A stretch of DNA of 64,000 nt from Bifidobacterium colobi (GTDB taxonomy: Bacteria; Actinomycetota; Actinomycetes; Actinomycetales; Bifidobacteriaceae): the NCBI RefSeq assembly GCF_018555455.1, contig NZ_JAFEJU010000004.1:1-64000 (forward strand), given 5' to 3'. Position numbers and translations under genes: made by a program. Every line of letters starts with the position of its first letter. The stretch's first letter is position 1. This document shows positions 1 through 8,653 of the stretch, piece by piece. The notes below the pieces were generated by a model that was not told the DNA's origin, did not search any database, and was given only the letters and a program-made list of their open reading frames with translations.

Positions 1-149
1 GTTCTCATAGACCCAGCCCACCACCGGAACGCCCCTATTTTCCCGCCGGGAAAAATAACACCCCGACACGCCTACTCGCACAAGGCCAAACCCCGGGTAT
101 AAACACCACAAAAGTTCCTATAGCCCGCATAGTGCGACGCATCGCGAGC

Positions 150-953
150 TTACAGAATGCCGTAATGCTGCAATGCATTGAGCACGCCATCATGATCCAC
201 ATCGTCGGTCACGTAATCGGCGGCGGCCTTCGGCTCTTCGGTGGCGTTGCCCATGGCCACGCCGATGCCGGCATAGGCGAGCATGGCGGTGTCATTGCCT
301 CCATCGCCGAATGCCATCGTTTGATCGCGCGTAATGCCGTAATGCTGCATAAACCGCTGGATGCCGCGAGGTTTGCCGCCATCGGCCGGAATCAGATCAG
401 TAAAAGCCGGATGCCATCGGACTCCTCGAACATTGCCGCACAATCCCACCAGTTCGTTTTCCTGTTCCACGCCGATGAACGGACTGATTTGGAAGGTCTC
501 ATTGGTCAACGTGCGCACATGGGGATCATCGAAATACCTGACTGGCGCCGTCTTGCCAAGCTGGGCCCACGTTGCGCGTAGCGCGGCATCATCCTGATTG
601 AAATACACGTAATCCTTCTCGCCGAAATTGCATACCACATCAGGATGGCCATCGAGCCAGTCAAGAATAATGGCAATATCATCCCGGTCAAGAGCCTGCG
701 AGGCGAAGAACCCGGTGCCGTCGAAACAGTACTGTCCATTGAACGCCACAATGCCGTCGAACGTCACCGGCATGGTATCCAGCACCACCTTCATCTGTGA
801 GGGTGCACGTCCGGTGCAGATCAGCACCTTGATACCCGCCGTCTGCAATGCATGGATTGCGTGTACGGTGGAGTCGGGAACCTTGTGCGTGGTGAAGCTG
901 GTCAGTGTGCCATCGATATCGAAAAACACCGCTTTGATGTCAGTATTGGTCAT
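150..953 (-). CDS. Cof-type HAD-superfamily phosphatase
   Basis: This encodes a cytoplasmic HAD hydrolase of the Cof/YbiV type (about 267 aa), a family that dephosphorylates sugar phosphates and similar small substrates. Motif I is FFDIDGTLTSF near the N-terminus, with the Asp nucleophile and acid/base Asp. Motif II is the ICTGR segment. The C-terminal motif GDGGNDTAMLAYAG carries the Mg-binding aspartates, and a C2-type cap lies between. I placed the start at the ATG at 953, just before the first strand. A GTG at 1022 would add 23 residues unlike the family and has no ribosome binding site. The gene is transcribed away from metQ. The exact substrate cannot be told from sequence. Confidence 0.85.
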   Translation of the reverse strand: MTNTDIKAVFFDIDGTLTSFTTHKVPDSTVHAIHALQTAGIKVLICTGRAPSQMKVVLDTMPVTFDGIVAFNGQYCFDGTGFFASQALDRDDIAIILDWLDGHPDVVCNFGEKDYVYFNQDDAALRATWAQLGKTAPVRYFDDPHVRTLTNETFQISPFIGVEQENELVGLCGNVRGVRWHPAFTDLIPADGGKPRGIQRFMQHYGITRDQTMAFGDGGNDTAMLAYAGIGVAMGNATEEPKAAADYVTDDVDHDGVLNALQHYGIL

Positions 954-1256
954 GGTTTCATTGTCGATGTTGGCTGTCCACGCCGCGCCGAAAAACCGTT
1001 GTCGGATGCCTGCGTAGTCCACAATGTGGTTAACACGTGTTCAAATTTGTCTCGAACCGGTTTTATGCATGATTCAAGAACCGCGGTATTCCAATCATTT
1101 ATATACCTGCCATAACCAACGCCTATACGTCAATTCGCAGTATTGCGGGCTTGGGGCAATGCAGAGGGGCTATTGTGTAACACGTTCGTCAGGACAGCCA
1201 TGCGCTGCACTTCATGGCAGCTGACGCAAGCAAACATGAAGAAGAGGAAAGATACT
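954..1256. other. divergent intergenic region, HAD phosphatase / metQ1
   Basis: About 300 bases hold no convincing gene. The region must carry the promoters of the minus-strand phosphatase and of metQ1. A purine-rich GAAGAGGAAAG stretch shortly before the ATG at 1257 is the likely metQ1 ribosome binding site. I saw no riboswitch-like fold that I recognise. Confidence 0.5.
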
Positions 1257-2225
1257 ATGACTTCAGCAAATCAGCCGGCAACCCCGGCCAACAACGAGCC
1301 CGTGCGCGTGAACAACACGCCGCGCAACATCATTATCGCCATCGTCGTGGTGGCCATTATCGCCGTGGCTGCGTTCTTCGGTTTCCGCGCCTACAACAAC
1401 GCCAACCAGGAGGCAGTCAAGGGCTCCAAGGACAACCCGGTGAAGATCGGCGTGGTCGGTGCCACCGACCCTGAGTGGGTGCTGCTGAAGAAGAAGGCCG
1501 AACAGGCCGGCATCTACGTCGATATCGTGGACTTCCAGGATTACACCTCCGAGAATCCGGCACTGGATTCCGGTGAACTTGATTTGAACGAGTTCCAGCA
1601 CCTGCTCTACCTCGCCAACTACAACGTGAGCAACAACAAGGATCTGCAGCCCATCGGCGGCACCGCCATCTACCCGCTTGGCGTGTACTCCACCAAGGTC
1701 AAGGACATCAAGGACATCGCCGCCGGCTCCACCGTCACCATCCCGAACGATGAAACCAACTAGGCTCGCGCCATCGGCGTGCTCAAGGCCGCCGGTCTCG
1801 TGACCCTGAAGGGCGACTGGACCGCATTCTCCACCCCGGCAGACATCGATGAGGCCAAGAGCAAGGTCAAGGTCACCCCGTTGAAGGCCGAACAGGTCGC
1901 CACCACCTTGAAGGATCCGACCATCGCCGCAGGCGTTATCAACAACGACTACGTTGCCGATGCCGGCCTCGATCCGAAGGACGCCATCTACCAGGACGAT
2001 GCCGAATCCGAGGAAGCCCGCCCGTACATCAACGTGTGGGTCGCCCGCAAGGATGACGTGAACAATGAGACCTACAAGAAGATCGTCAAGATCTTCCAGG
2101 AGAAGGACGTGCTCGACGCACTTCAGGAGAAGTCCGGCGGCACTGCAGTCTTCGCCAACAAGTTCAGCGCCGAGGAGCTGCAGAGCTACCTGGCCGACAT
2201 CGAAAAGGACGCCAAGGCTCAGTGA
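1257..2225 (+). pseudogene. metQ: metQ1, methionine-binding protein gene interrupted by an in-frame amber codon
   Basis: This frame encodes the substrate-binding protein of a MetNIQ methionine importer (NLPA/MetQ family), but a TAG at 1761-1763 stops it after 168 codons. The same frame resumes directly and stays open to 2225 (322 sense codons in all). In the intact paralogue at 7599 the matching context reads NDETNQARAIGVL with CAG at this place, so one C-to-T change explains the stop. The protein has an N-terminal membrane anchor (about residues 23-43) and no lipobox cysteine, then the MetQ core with DFQDYTSENPALDSG and LNEFQHLLYLANYN. metN and metI follow at once. It could be a recent null allele, a suppressed gene or a sequencing error. 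A GTG at 1779 has no ribosome binding site, so restart looks unlikely. Confidence 0.85.
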
Positions 2226-2341
2226 GCCTGACCAAATAACGCTCATGCCGGGTGAGGCATCCACCATGACTGCTCATGGTGGTAACCTCACTCGGCATAG
2301 CCAATTGCATATGCTTCACTCGGCGCAATCAGGGGAGGACC

Positions 2342-3478
2342 ATGAGCGAGCCAATCATCACCTTCGACCATGTGGTCAAGGAATACAAAACGCGCGGCAA
2401 AGGCGCGGCAGCCACTCGTGCCGTCGATGATGTCAGCCTGACCATCAATCGTGGTGATATCTTCGGCATCATCGGATATTCCGGTGCCGGCAAATCCACA
2501 TTGGTACGACTGATCAACGCGCTGGAACGCCCGACGTCCGGCAGCGTCAATGTGATGGGCACGGATATCACCGGGTTAAGCGAGGCCAAACTGCGGCCCA
2601 TCCGCCAGAAGATCGGTATGATTTTCCAGCAGTTCAACCTGTTCTCCACGAAGACCGTGGCGCAGAACATCGCATACCCGCTGCAGCTTGATCACTGGCG
2701 CAAGGATTACCAGGATCGTCGCGTCGCTGAATTACTGGAGTTCGTGGGCCTCTCCGAACATGCGGACAAGTATCCATCCCAGCTCTCCGGCGGCCAGAAG
2801 CAGCGTGTCGGCATCGCCCGCGCCCTGGCCACCAATCCCGAGATCTTGCTTGCCGACGAGGCCACCAGCGCCCTCGATCCTGAGACCACCACCGAAGTGC
2901 TGGCTTTGCTCAAGCGAGTCAACGAGGAATTCGGTATCACCATTGTGCTCATCACCCACCAGATGAACGTGGTGCAGCAGATCGCCGGTCGCGTCGCTGT
3001 GATGAGCGCCGGCCGCGTAGTGGAATCCGGCGATGTCTACGATGTATTTGCGGCACCGCAGCAGCCGGTCACCAAGCGGTTCATCGCCACCGCCCTCTCC
3101 GGTTTGCCGGAGGAGGAACGCGTCGAACGACTGCACCACGAATGGTCCGGCCGCATCGTTACCGTGCTTATCCGTCAAAAGGATGTGTCCGGCAGCCATG
3201 GACATACCGTGGGTGCATCCGGCCAGAACATCTCCGGTCTGATTGCCAAGCATGGCGTTGAGTCCAGTCTCCTGTACGGCGGCATCGATACCGTCAAGGG
3301 CACCGCCATCGGTGCCATCACCTATGAATTCAGCGGGCCGAACGTCGAGCCATTCCTCAAGGAACTTGCCCAAGACAGTGATGTGGTTGACTTCGGCACT
3401 GCCGAAAACCCTGTGGACTATGCCGAAGCCGTGTCCGGCTACTCCTCGCAAACCGTGACCAGTGAAGGAGCCGAATGA
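2342..3478 (+). CDS. metN: methionine ABC transporter ATP-binding protein MetN
   Basis: MetN is the ATPase of the MetNIQ D/L-methionine importer at the inner face of the membrane (378 aa). Walker A is GYSGAGKS (residues 45-52), the Q-loop is QQFNLF, the signature is LSGGQKQR (near 150) and Walker B is [14 protein letters not shown]-terminal NIL/ACT-like regulatory domain (about residues 295-370) follows; in E. coli MetN this domain binds methionine and inhibits transport. The ATG at 2342 is preceded by GGGGAGG. An upstream in-frame extension lacks family similarity and was rejected. The stop overlaps the metI start (ATGA), so both are translated together. Confidence 0.93.
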   Translation: MSEPIITFDHVVKEYKTRGKGAAATRAVDDVSLTINRGDIFGIIGYSGAGKSTLVRLINALERPTSGSVNVMGTDITGLSEAKLRPIRQKIGMIFQQFNLFSTKTVAQNIAYPLQLDHWRKDYQDRRVAELLEFVGLSEHADKYPSQLSGGQKQRVGIARALATNPEILLADEATSALDPETTTEVLALLKRVNEEFGITIVLITHQMNVVQQIAGRVAVMSAGRVVESGDVYDVFAAPQQPVTKRFIATALSGLPEEERVERLHHEWSGRIVTVLIRQKDVSGSHGHTVGASGQNISGLIAKHGVESSLLYGGIDTVKGTAIGAITYEFSGPNVEPFLKELAQDSDVVDFGTAENPVDYAEAVSGYSSQTVTSEGAE

Positions 3479-4164
3479 TGATTACGCTCGCCAGCTCTCA
3501 TAGCGATTGGACCGTACTGCGTCCGCTACTGTTCGAATCCATCGGCCAAACGCTCACCATGGTGTTGATCACACTGGTTGTGGGCGGACTACTCGGTCTG
3601 ATCCTCGGCGTGATACTGTACGGCACGCGTCCGGGTAACTTGTTCGAGAACGCCGTGGTCTACCGTATTCTCGACGTGATCGTCAATATCGTGCGACCCA
3701 TCCCGTTCATCATCTTCCTTGCTGCCATGCAGCCGCTCACCATCGTGGTGGTCGGCACGTCAATCGGCACGGTTGCCGCCATCTTCCCGATGGTGGTGAT
3801 GTGCACCTTCGCCACGTCGCGTCTGGTCGAGCAGAATCTGGTTCCTGTAGATCCGGGCATGATCGAAGCCGCGCGCTCCATGGGTGCCAGCAAGCTGACC
3901 ATTATTCGTACGGTGCTGATCCCCGAAGCATTGGCTCCACTGATTCTGGCCTACGCTTTCCTGTTCATCGGTGTGCTCGACATGTCCGCCATGGCCGGCT
4001 ACATCGGCGGCGGCGGTCTTGGTAACTTCGCCATCGCCTACGGTTATCAGAAGTTCGACCAGACCGTGACCTGGACGGCCGTGATCATCATGATCGTCCT
4101 CGTGCAGGTGGTGCAAGGTATCGCCAACGCCATCGCCAAGAAGCTGCTGAAGCGACAGCAATAA
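3475..4164 (+). CDS. metI: methionine ABC transporter permease MetI
   Basis: This is the membrane permease of the MetNIQ importer (229 aa), with about five transmembrane helices and the binding-protein-dependent inner-membrane domain. The segment [23 protein letters not shown] is the EAA coupling loop that contacts MetN. The ATG at 3475 lies inside the metN stop region (ATGA); the codon at 3478 is an alternative start one residue later. A strong hairpin terminator follows. With metQ1 broken, the binding-protein partner may be the MetQ encoded at 7599. Confidence 0.93.
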   Translation: MMITLASSHSDWTVLRPLLFESIGQTLTMVLITLVVGGLLGLILGVILYGTRPGNLFENAVVYRILDVIVNIVRPIPFIIFLAAMQPLTIVVVGTSIGTVAAIFPMVVMCTFATSRLVEQNLVPVDPGMIEAARSMGASKLTIIRTVLIPEALAPLILAYAFLFIGVLDMSAMAGYIGGGGLGNFAIAYGYQKFDQTVTWTAVIIMIVLVQVVQGIANAIAKKLLKRQQ

Positions 4165-4206
4165 GCGTTCGTGCGCCGATGCTCATCGGCATCACGCGCC
4201 CTCCCG

Positions 4207-4243
4207 AAAATCTCTCACTGAGCGGTTATCAGTGAGAGATTTT
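4207..4243 (+). terminator. intrinsic terminator after metI
   Basis: A perfect 14-bp inverted repeat (4207-4220 with 4230-4243) with a 9-base loop ends in a T-run. It closes the metQ-metN-metI unit. Confidence 0.85.
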
Positions 4244-4266
4244 TCGTAAGTAACCATAATCATTAC

Positions 4267-4272
4267 TAGAAT
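4267..4272 (+). promoter_or_regulatory. -10 hexamer of a probable leaderless promoter
   Basis: TAGAAT ends 8 bases before the ATG at 4281, and no ribosome binding site lies between. Transcription would then begin at or next to the start codon. A clear -35 box is not visible. Confidence 0.5.
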
Positions 4273-4280
4273 CGCAAACT

Positions 4281-5432
4281 ATGAGTGAACATATCGATTT
4301 CGATCCCGAACTCGTCTCTATTCGTCACTATCTGCACGCGCATCCGGAGCGCAGCTTCAAGGAATTCGACACCAGTATCTACCTTGCTGACCAGCTCAGG
4401 TCGCATGGCATCGACGTACTGCCCAATCCGATGAAAACCGGCGTGGTGGGTCTGATTGAAGGTCAGGCCGGTCCGGGCCCGCGCATTGGATTACGCGCCG
4501 ACATCGACGGACTGCCGATTGTGGAAGACACTGGCTTGGAATTCTCCTCGGTCAACCATGGTGTGATGCATGGTTGCGGTCATGATCTGCATATGACCGG
4601 CCTGCTGGGCGCTGCGTTCTGGCTCGCCGAGCATCGCGACAAGTTCGCCGGATCCATCAAGATCCTGTTCCAACCCAGTGAGGAAACCGGTCAGGGTGCT
4701 CGCGCAATGATCGATGCCGGATTGGTGGATGATGTGGACGCCATCATCGGTACGCACAACAATCCGAATTACGCGCCCGGCCAGCTGGCCATCGGCGTTG
4801 AACCGATGATGGCGGGCTGTGTGAAGTTCCGTGTGGATATTCACGCCTCCGGCTCCCATGCCGGTTACCCCTATAAGGGCACCAGCCCCATCGAAGCATT
4901 GGCCAGCATGATCATGAGCCTGCAAACCATTGTGAGCCGCAATGTGACACCATTCCATCCGCTGGTACTGTCGGTCACCGAAGTGCACGGTGGCGATGTG
5001 TGGAATGTGGTGCCGGCCGAGGCCGGATTCCAAGGCACGGTACGCTACTTCCATAAGGAAGACGGCAATCATGTGGGCCGTCGATTCAAGGAGATTGTGG
5101 AGCATACCGCCAAGGCATACGGCATCAGCGCCGACGTGATGTGGGATGATTTCCAGGATCCGCTGGTCTCCGATGCCGGGCTGGCCAAGGCGGTGGCCGC
5201 TGACGTCAACGATTATGCGCAGCTTGAACCAATTCGCCCATCGATGGCGGGGGAGGACTTCTGCGAATTCTCCAAGGTCACGCTGCCGGTATTCGCATTC
5301 GTGGGCTCCAACGGTCAGGAAGGTTGCGCCGACTGGCACAGTCCGCATTTCGTGGGCCTCGATGAATCGATTCCAACATTCGTGAACTTTTACGTCAACG
5401 CGGCACTGCGTGTAATCAACGAACTGAGCTAG
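4281..5432 (+). CDS. M20 family metallo-amidohydrolase (N-acyl-amino acid hydrolase type)
   Basis: This 383-aa protein is a cytoplasmic M20D peptidase of the amidohydrolase/hippuricase branch, which removes acyl groups from N-acyl-amino acids. Visible metal-site motifs are HGCGHDLHMTG, the EETGQGARAMI segment with the catalytic glutamate, GTHNNPN and a C-terminal MAGEDFCEF and HSPHF. A bacterial dimerisation domain containing GSHAGYP lies in the middle. No ribosome binding site precedes the start and a -10 hexamer sits 8 bases upstream, so the mRNA is probably leaderless. It lies directly after the methionine importer, which makes N-acyl-methionine or a related conjugate a possible substrate. 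That is inference only. Confidence 0.85.
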   Translation: MSEHIDFDPELVSIRHYLHAHPERSFKEFDTSIYLADQLRSHGIDVLPNPMKTGVVGLIEGQAGPGPRIGLRADIDGLPIVEDTGLEFSSVNHGVMHGCGHDLHMTGLLGAAFWLAEHRDKFAGSIKILFQPSEETGQGARAMIDAGLVDDVDAIIGTHNNPNYAPGQLAIGVEPMMAGCVKFRVDIHASGSHAGYPYKGTSPIEALASMIMSLQTIVSRNVTPFHPLVLSVTEVHGGDVWNVVPAEAGFQGTVRYFHKEDGNHVGRRFKEIVEHTAKAYGISADVMWDDFQDPLVSDAGLAKAVAADVNDYAQLEPIRPSMAGEDFCEFSKVTLPVFAFVGSNGQEGCADWHSPHFVGLDESIPTFVNFYVNAALRVINELS

Positions 5433-5436
5433 ATCT

Positions 5437-5577
5437 TCACCGTGTGGCATTTTTCCCACCGTGTGGTAATAATCCCACGGTGTGGCAATAATTCCACGGT
5501 GTGGTAGGTGAAAATGGCGGTATTCCGCCAATATGTGTTGTTGCATGACCACACCGTGGAGGATTTGCCACATCGTG
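5437..5577. repeat. four tandem 19-bp units plus two inverted copies
   Basis: Four 19-bp units lie head to tail at 5437-5455, 5456-5474, 5475-5493 and 5494-5512. The core is CCAC(C/G)GTGTGG, followed by an AT-rich spacer. After 36 bases come two copies in the opposite orientation: an exact one, CCACACCGTGG at 5549-5559, and a near copy at 5566-5577. The array fills the gap between the M20 gene and nadE, ending about 45 bases before the nadE -10 box. It may be an operator array or a transcript hairpin. Confidence 0.85.
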
Positions 5578-5621
5578 AAGGCTTCTTGGACTCATGCGTG
5601 ATGCGCGCTGAGGTTACGCAC

Positions 5622-5627
5622 TACACT
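5622..5627 (+). promoter_or_regulatory. -10 hexamer of nadE, probable leaderless start
   Basis: TACACT ends 8 bases before the nadE ATG at 5636. The AAGGA between them is too close to the ATG for a normal ribosome binding site if transcription starts 6-7 bases after the hexamer. Confidence 0.5.
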
Positions 5628-5635
5628 AAGGAACC

Positions 5636-7333
5636 ATGACACAGTTACGCTTTGCACTCGCCCAAATCGATACCTGCGTTGGCGCACTCGATGCCAATGC
5701 GGCCAAAGTGTTGGATTTCTCCCGAAAAGCCGCCAAGGGTAACGCCCAAGTGGTGGTGTTCCCGGAAATGACGCTTACCGGATACCCTATCGAGGATCTG
5801 GCATTGCGTCGCACGTTCCGACAAGCCGCATGGGATAAGGCCAACGAACTGGCCGCGCAGCTTAATGCCGAGGGGCTCGGCGAACTGTTTGTGGTGGTGG
5901 GTACCGTAGGCACCGACCGTGCCACGAGCAAGCCGCGCAACCGTCTCGTGGTGCTGCATGAAGGTGTGGTATGGGCCGGTTATGATAAGCACTTCCTGCC
6001 CAACTATGGCGTGTTCGACGAGTTCCGCATCTTCTCCGCCGGCGATCGCTCGGTGACGCTTGACGTGGATGGCGCACGCATCGGCGTGGCCATCTGCGAG
6101 GACATCTGGCAGGATGGCGGCCCGGTGGCCGACCTCGCCACCAAGAACATCGATCTGTTCCTCACCATCAACGGTTCACCCTATGAGGAAGGCAAAACCC
6201 ACACGCGCTTCGAGTTGGCACAGAAACGAGCCGCTGAAGTAAGTGCGCCGGTCATCTACCTCAATCAGGTAGGCGGTCAGGATGATCTGGTCTTCGACGG
6301 TGGCAGCTTCGTAGTGGATGCCGACGGCACGCTGCTGGAACGCAGCCCCATGTTCATGGAAAACCTCACGTTCTGGGACTTCGATTCGACTGCCGAGCAT
6401 CAGAGCAAGGCTGAGATCGTGCCCGAGCTCGACAGGGACGAGGAAGTCTACACCGCGTGTGTGCTTGGCCTGAAGGATTACATGGCCAAGAACCACTTCA
6501 CCGGTGTGACGCTCGGCCTTTCCGGCGGCATCGACTCCGCATTGGTGGCCGCCATGGCTGCCGACGCATGCGGGGGAGAGCATGTGTGGGGCATCTCCAT
6601 GCCCTCCATGTATTCCTCGGACGGTTCCAAGGATGATGCCGCTGATCTAGCCCGGAATATCGGCGCCCATTACGAAGTGCAGCCCATCGAGCCGCTGTTC
6701 AACGCCTACCAGCAGCAACTGCACCTTGAAGGTGTGTCTGCGGAGAATCTGCAGGCTCGTATCCGTGGCGTGATTGTGATGGCCAGCTCCAACTCCCGTG
6801 GTCTGCTTGCCGTGGCAACCGGTAACAAATCCGAATTGGCTTGCGGATACTCCACGATTTACGGTGACGCAGTCGGCGGATATGCGCCTATCAAGGATTT
6901 GCTGAAAACCCGCGTTTGGGAGATCAGTCGCTGGCGTAACAAGGCCGCTGCCACAGGCATGGGCATCGGCGGATTGAAGATTGTAGGCAACGAGGAAGGT
7001 AACCCGGGCACTCCGCTTCCTGAAGGAGTGATGATTCCGGTGGCATCCATTGAAAAAGCACCATCCGCTGAGCTTCGCCCCGGCCAGAAGGATTCCGATT
7101 CTCTACCCGAGTACGCGTTGCTCGATAAGGTGCTGGCCGCCTACATTGAACATGCGCATGGTCGCGCCGATTTGCTGGCTGACGGTTTCGATGAGGCCAC
7201 GGTGGACACGGTGATGCGTCTGGTGGACCGCGCCGAATGGAAGCGCCGCCAGTATCCGCTTGGCCCCAAGGTCACAGCGCTGGCCTTTGGCCGTGACCGT
7301 CGCCTGCCGGTGACCAACGCATTCCGCGAGTAG
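5636..7333 (+). CDS. nadE: glutamine-dependent NAD+ synthetase
   Basis: NadE makes NAD+ from nicotinate adenine dinucleotide, ATP and glutamine-derived ammonia in the cytoplasm. The N-terminal nitrilase-type glutaminase domain (about residues 1-270) shows the Glu-Lys-Cys triad: Glu44 in FPEMTLTGYP, Lys118 in YDKHFLPNYG and Cys154 in AICEDIWQDG. The C-terminal synthetase domain has the PP-loop LSGGIDSA (Ser296). The length of 565 aa fits the shorter two-domain bacterial form. The gene stands alone between a repeat array and a strong terminator. Confidence 0.95.
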   Translation: MTQLRFALAQIDTCVGALDANAAKVLDFSRKAAKGNAQVVVFPEMTLTGYPIEDLALRRTFRQAAWDKANELAAQLNAEGLGELFVVVGTVGTDRATSKPRNRLVVLHEGVVWAGYDKHFLPNYGVFDEFRIFSAGDRSVTLDVDGARIGVAICEDIWQDGGPVADLATKNIDLFLTINGSPYEEGKTHTRFELAQKRAAEVSAPVIYLNQVGGQDDLVFDGGSFVVDADGTLLERSPMFMENLTFWDFDSTAEHQSKAEIVPELDRDEEVYTACVLGLKDYMAKNHFTGVTLGLSGGIDSALVAAMAADACGGEHVWGISMPSMYSSDGSKDDAADLARNIGAHYEVQPIEPLFNAYQQQLHLEGVSAENLQARIRGVIVMASSNSRGLLAVATGNKSELACGYSTIYGDAVGGYAPIKDLLKTRVWEISRWRNKAAATGMGIGGLKIVGNEEGNPGTPLPEGVMIPVASIEKAPSAELRPGQKDSDSLPEYALLDKVLAAYIEHAHGRADLLADGFDEATVDTVMRLVDRAEWKRRQYPLGPKVTALAFGRDRRLPVTNAFRE

Positions 7334-7376
7334 TTGCACAAGATCGTCGGCTGAAGCCGGTGGGCCTGTTGCTGAA

Positions 7377-7405
7377 GAAAAGCACCTCATATCGAGGTGC
7401 TTTTC
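7377..7405 (+). terminator. intrinsic terminator after nadE
   Basis: A perfect 12-bp stem (7377-7388 with 7394-7405) with a 5-base loop, ending in TTTTCTC. Confidence 0.88.
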
Positions 7406-7598
7406 TCATATGGTGAGACATTTGCGTGCTTATAGCCGGTTATCAAGCACATGAACCATAGTGCCTCGTAACAGGCTATAAGCAGGGCGTATGGCAAAAC
7501 GGGCATCGCAGCGTTGTTCGGCCTCTATCGTTGGGTCATGTCGTCAAGCAATTGACATGCATCGTGAAGTACATCCAAAAGAGAGAGGGAACAACAAC

Positions 7599-8564
7599 AT
7601 GTCCGCAGCAACCCAGACTCAGACGCCCGCTAACCCGCAGGAGCCGGTGCGCGTCAACCACACTCTGCGCAACATCATCATCGCCGTCGTGGTCGTGGTG
7701 CTCGTGCTGGCCGGTGGCTTCTTCGGCTACCGCGCCTTCGCCAGCAACGCCAACGCCGAAAAGGGCTCCGAAGCCAATCCGGTGAAGATCGGTGTGGTCG
7801 GCGCATCCGATAAGCCGTGGCAGGTATTCAAGCAGGAAGCCCTGAAGCAGGGCATCCACGTCGATATCGTGGACTTCCAGGATTACACCTCCGAGAATCC
7901 TGCACTGGATTCCGGCGATCTTGACCTGAACGAGTTCCAGCACCTGCTCTACCTCGCCAACTACAACGTGAAGAACAACAAGGATCTGCAGCCCATCGGC
8001 GGCACCGTGATCGTGCCGCTCGGCCTCTACTCCAGCAAGGTCAAGAGCGTTGACGAGATCAAGCAAGGCGACACCATCGCCATTCCGAACGACGAAACCA
8101 ACCAGGCCCGCGCCATCGGCGTGCTTGAGAAGGCTGGTCTGGTGAAGCTGAAGCACAAGTGGACCGCCGTAACCGCACCGTCCGATATCGACGAATCCGC
8201 ATCCAAGGTCAAGGTTGTGCCGCTCGGCGCCGAAAAGGTGGCCAACTCGCTCAACGATCCGCAGCTGACCGCAGGCATCATCAACAACAGCTACATCAAG
8301 GACGCCGGCCTGAACCCGAAGGACGCCATCTTCCAGGACGACCCGAGCGCCGACTCCGCCAAGCCGTACATCAATGCATTCGTGGCCCGCAAGGCGGACG
8401 TGAACAACCCGGTCTACAAGAAGATCGTTGAAATCTACAACACCAAGGCCGTCACCGACGCCGTACAGGAAGACTCCAAGGGCACCTCGGTGCTGGTCAC
8501 CAACTACAGCGCCAAGGAACTGCAGGGCTACTTGGCACAAATCGAATCCGATCTGTCCAAGTAA
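7599..8564 (+). CDS. metQ: MetQ2, methionine-type substrate-binding protein with N-terminal membrane anchor
   Basis: This 321-aa NLPA/MetQ-family binding protein is intact and closely resembles the broken copy at 1257 (shared DFQDYTSENPALDSG and LNEFQHLLYLANYN blocks). It has no cysteine lipobox. A hydrophobic helix at about residues 25-43 after a short charged N-terminus should anchor it to the outside of the membrane. The ATG at 7599 follows AGAGAGGGA. There is no ATPase or permease next to it, so it probably feeds MetN-MetI at 2342-4164. The following gene is an M20 amidohydrolase, which repeats the binding protein/M20 arrangement seen upstream. The ligand could be methionine or a methionine-containing dipeptide. 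Confidence 0.9.
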   Translation: MSAATQTQTPANPQEPVRVNHTLRNIIIAVVVVVLVLAGGFFGYRAFASNANAEKGSEANPVKIGVVGASDKPWQVFKQEALKQGIHVDIVDFQDYTSENPALDSGDLDLNEFQHLLYLANYNVKNNKDLQPIGGTVIVPLGLYSSKVKSVDEIKQGDTIAIPNDETNQARAIGVLEKAGLVKLKHKWTAVTAPSDIDESASKVKVVPLGAEKVANSLNDPQLTAGIINNSYIKDAGLNPKDAIFQDDPSADSAKPYINAFVARKADVNNPVYKKIVEIYNTKAVTDAVQEDSKGTSVLVTNYSAKELQGYLAQIESDLSK

Positions 8565-8653
8565 TCGGCGATTCCACAGCAATCAACTACCAACACACAA
8601 CTAACGGGCGGCTCGGCGGTATTCGAGCCGCCATCACCATGAGGAGCACACCA

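Noticed and set aside
1761..1763. Pyrrolysine or programmed read-through codon in metQ1
   Set aside because: No pyl genes or read-through element are visible, and the paralogue has an ordinary Gln codon. A point mutation is simpler.
1263..2267. Minus-strand frame across metQ1
   Set aside because: Shadow of the metQ codon pattern; the plus strand has clear homology to metQ2.
5437..5577. CRISPR array or rho-independent terminator alone
   Set aside because: Unit period is 19 bp with no spacers, and no T-run follows the inverted copies.
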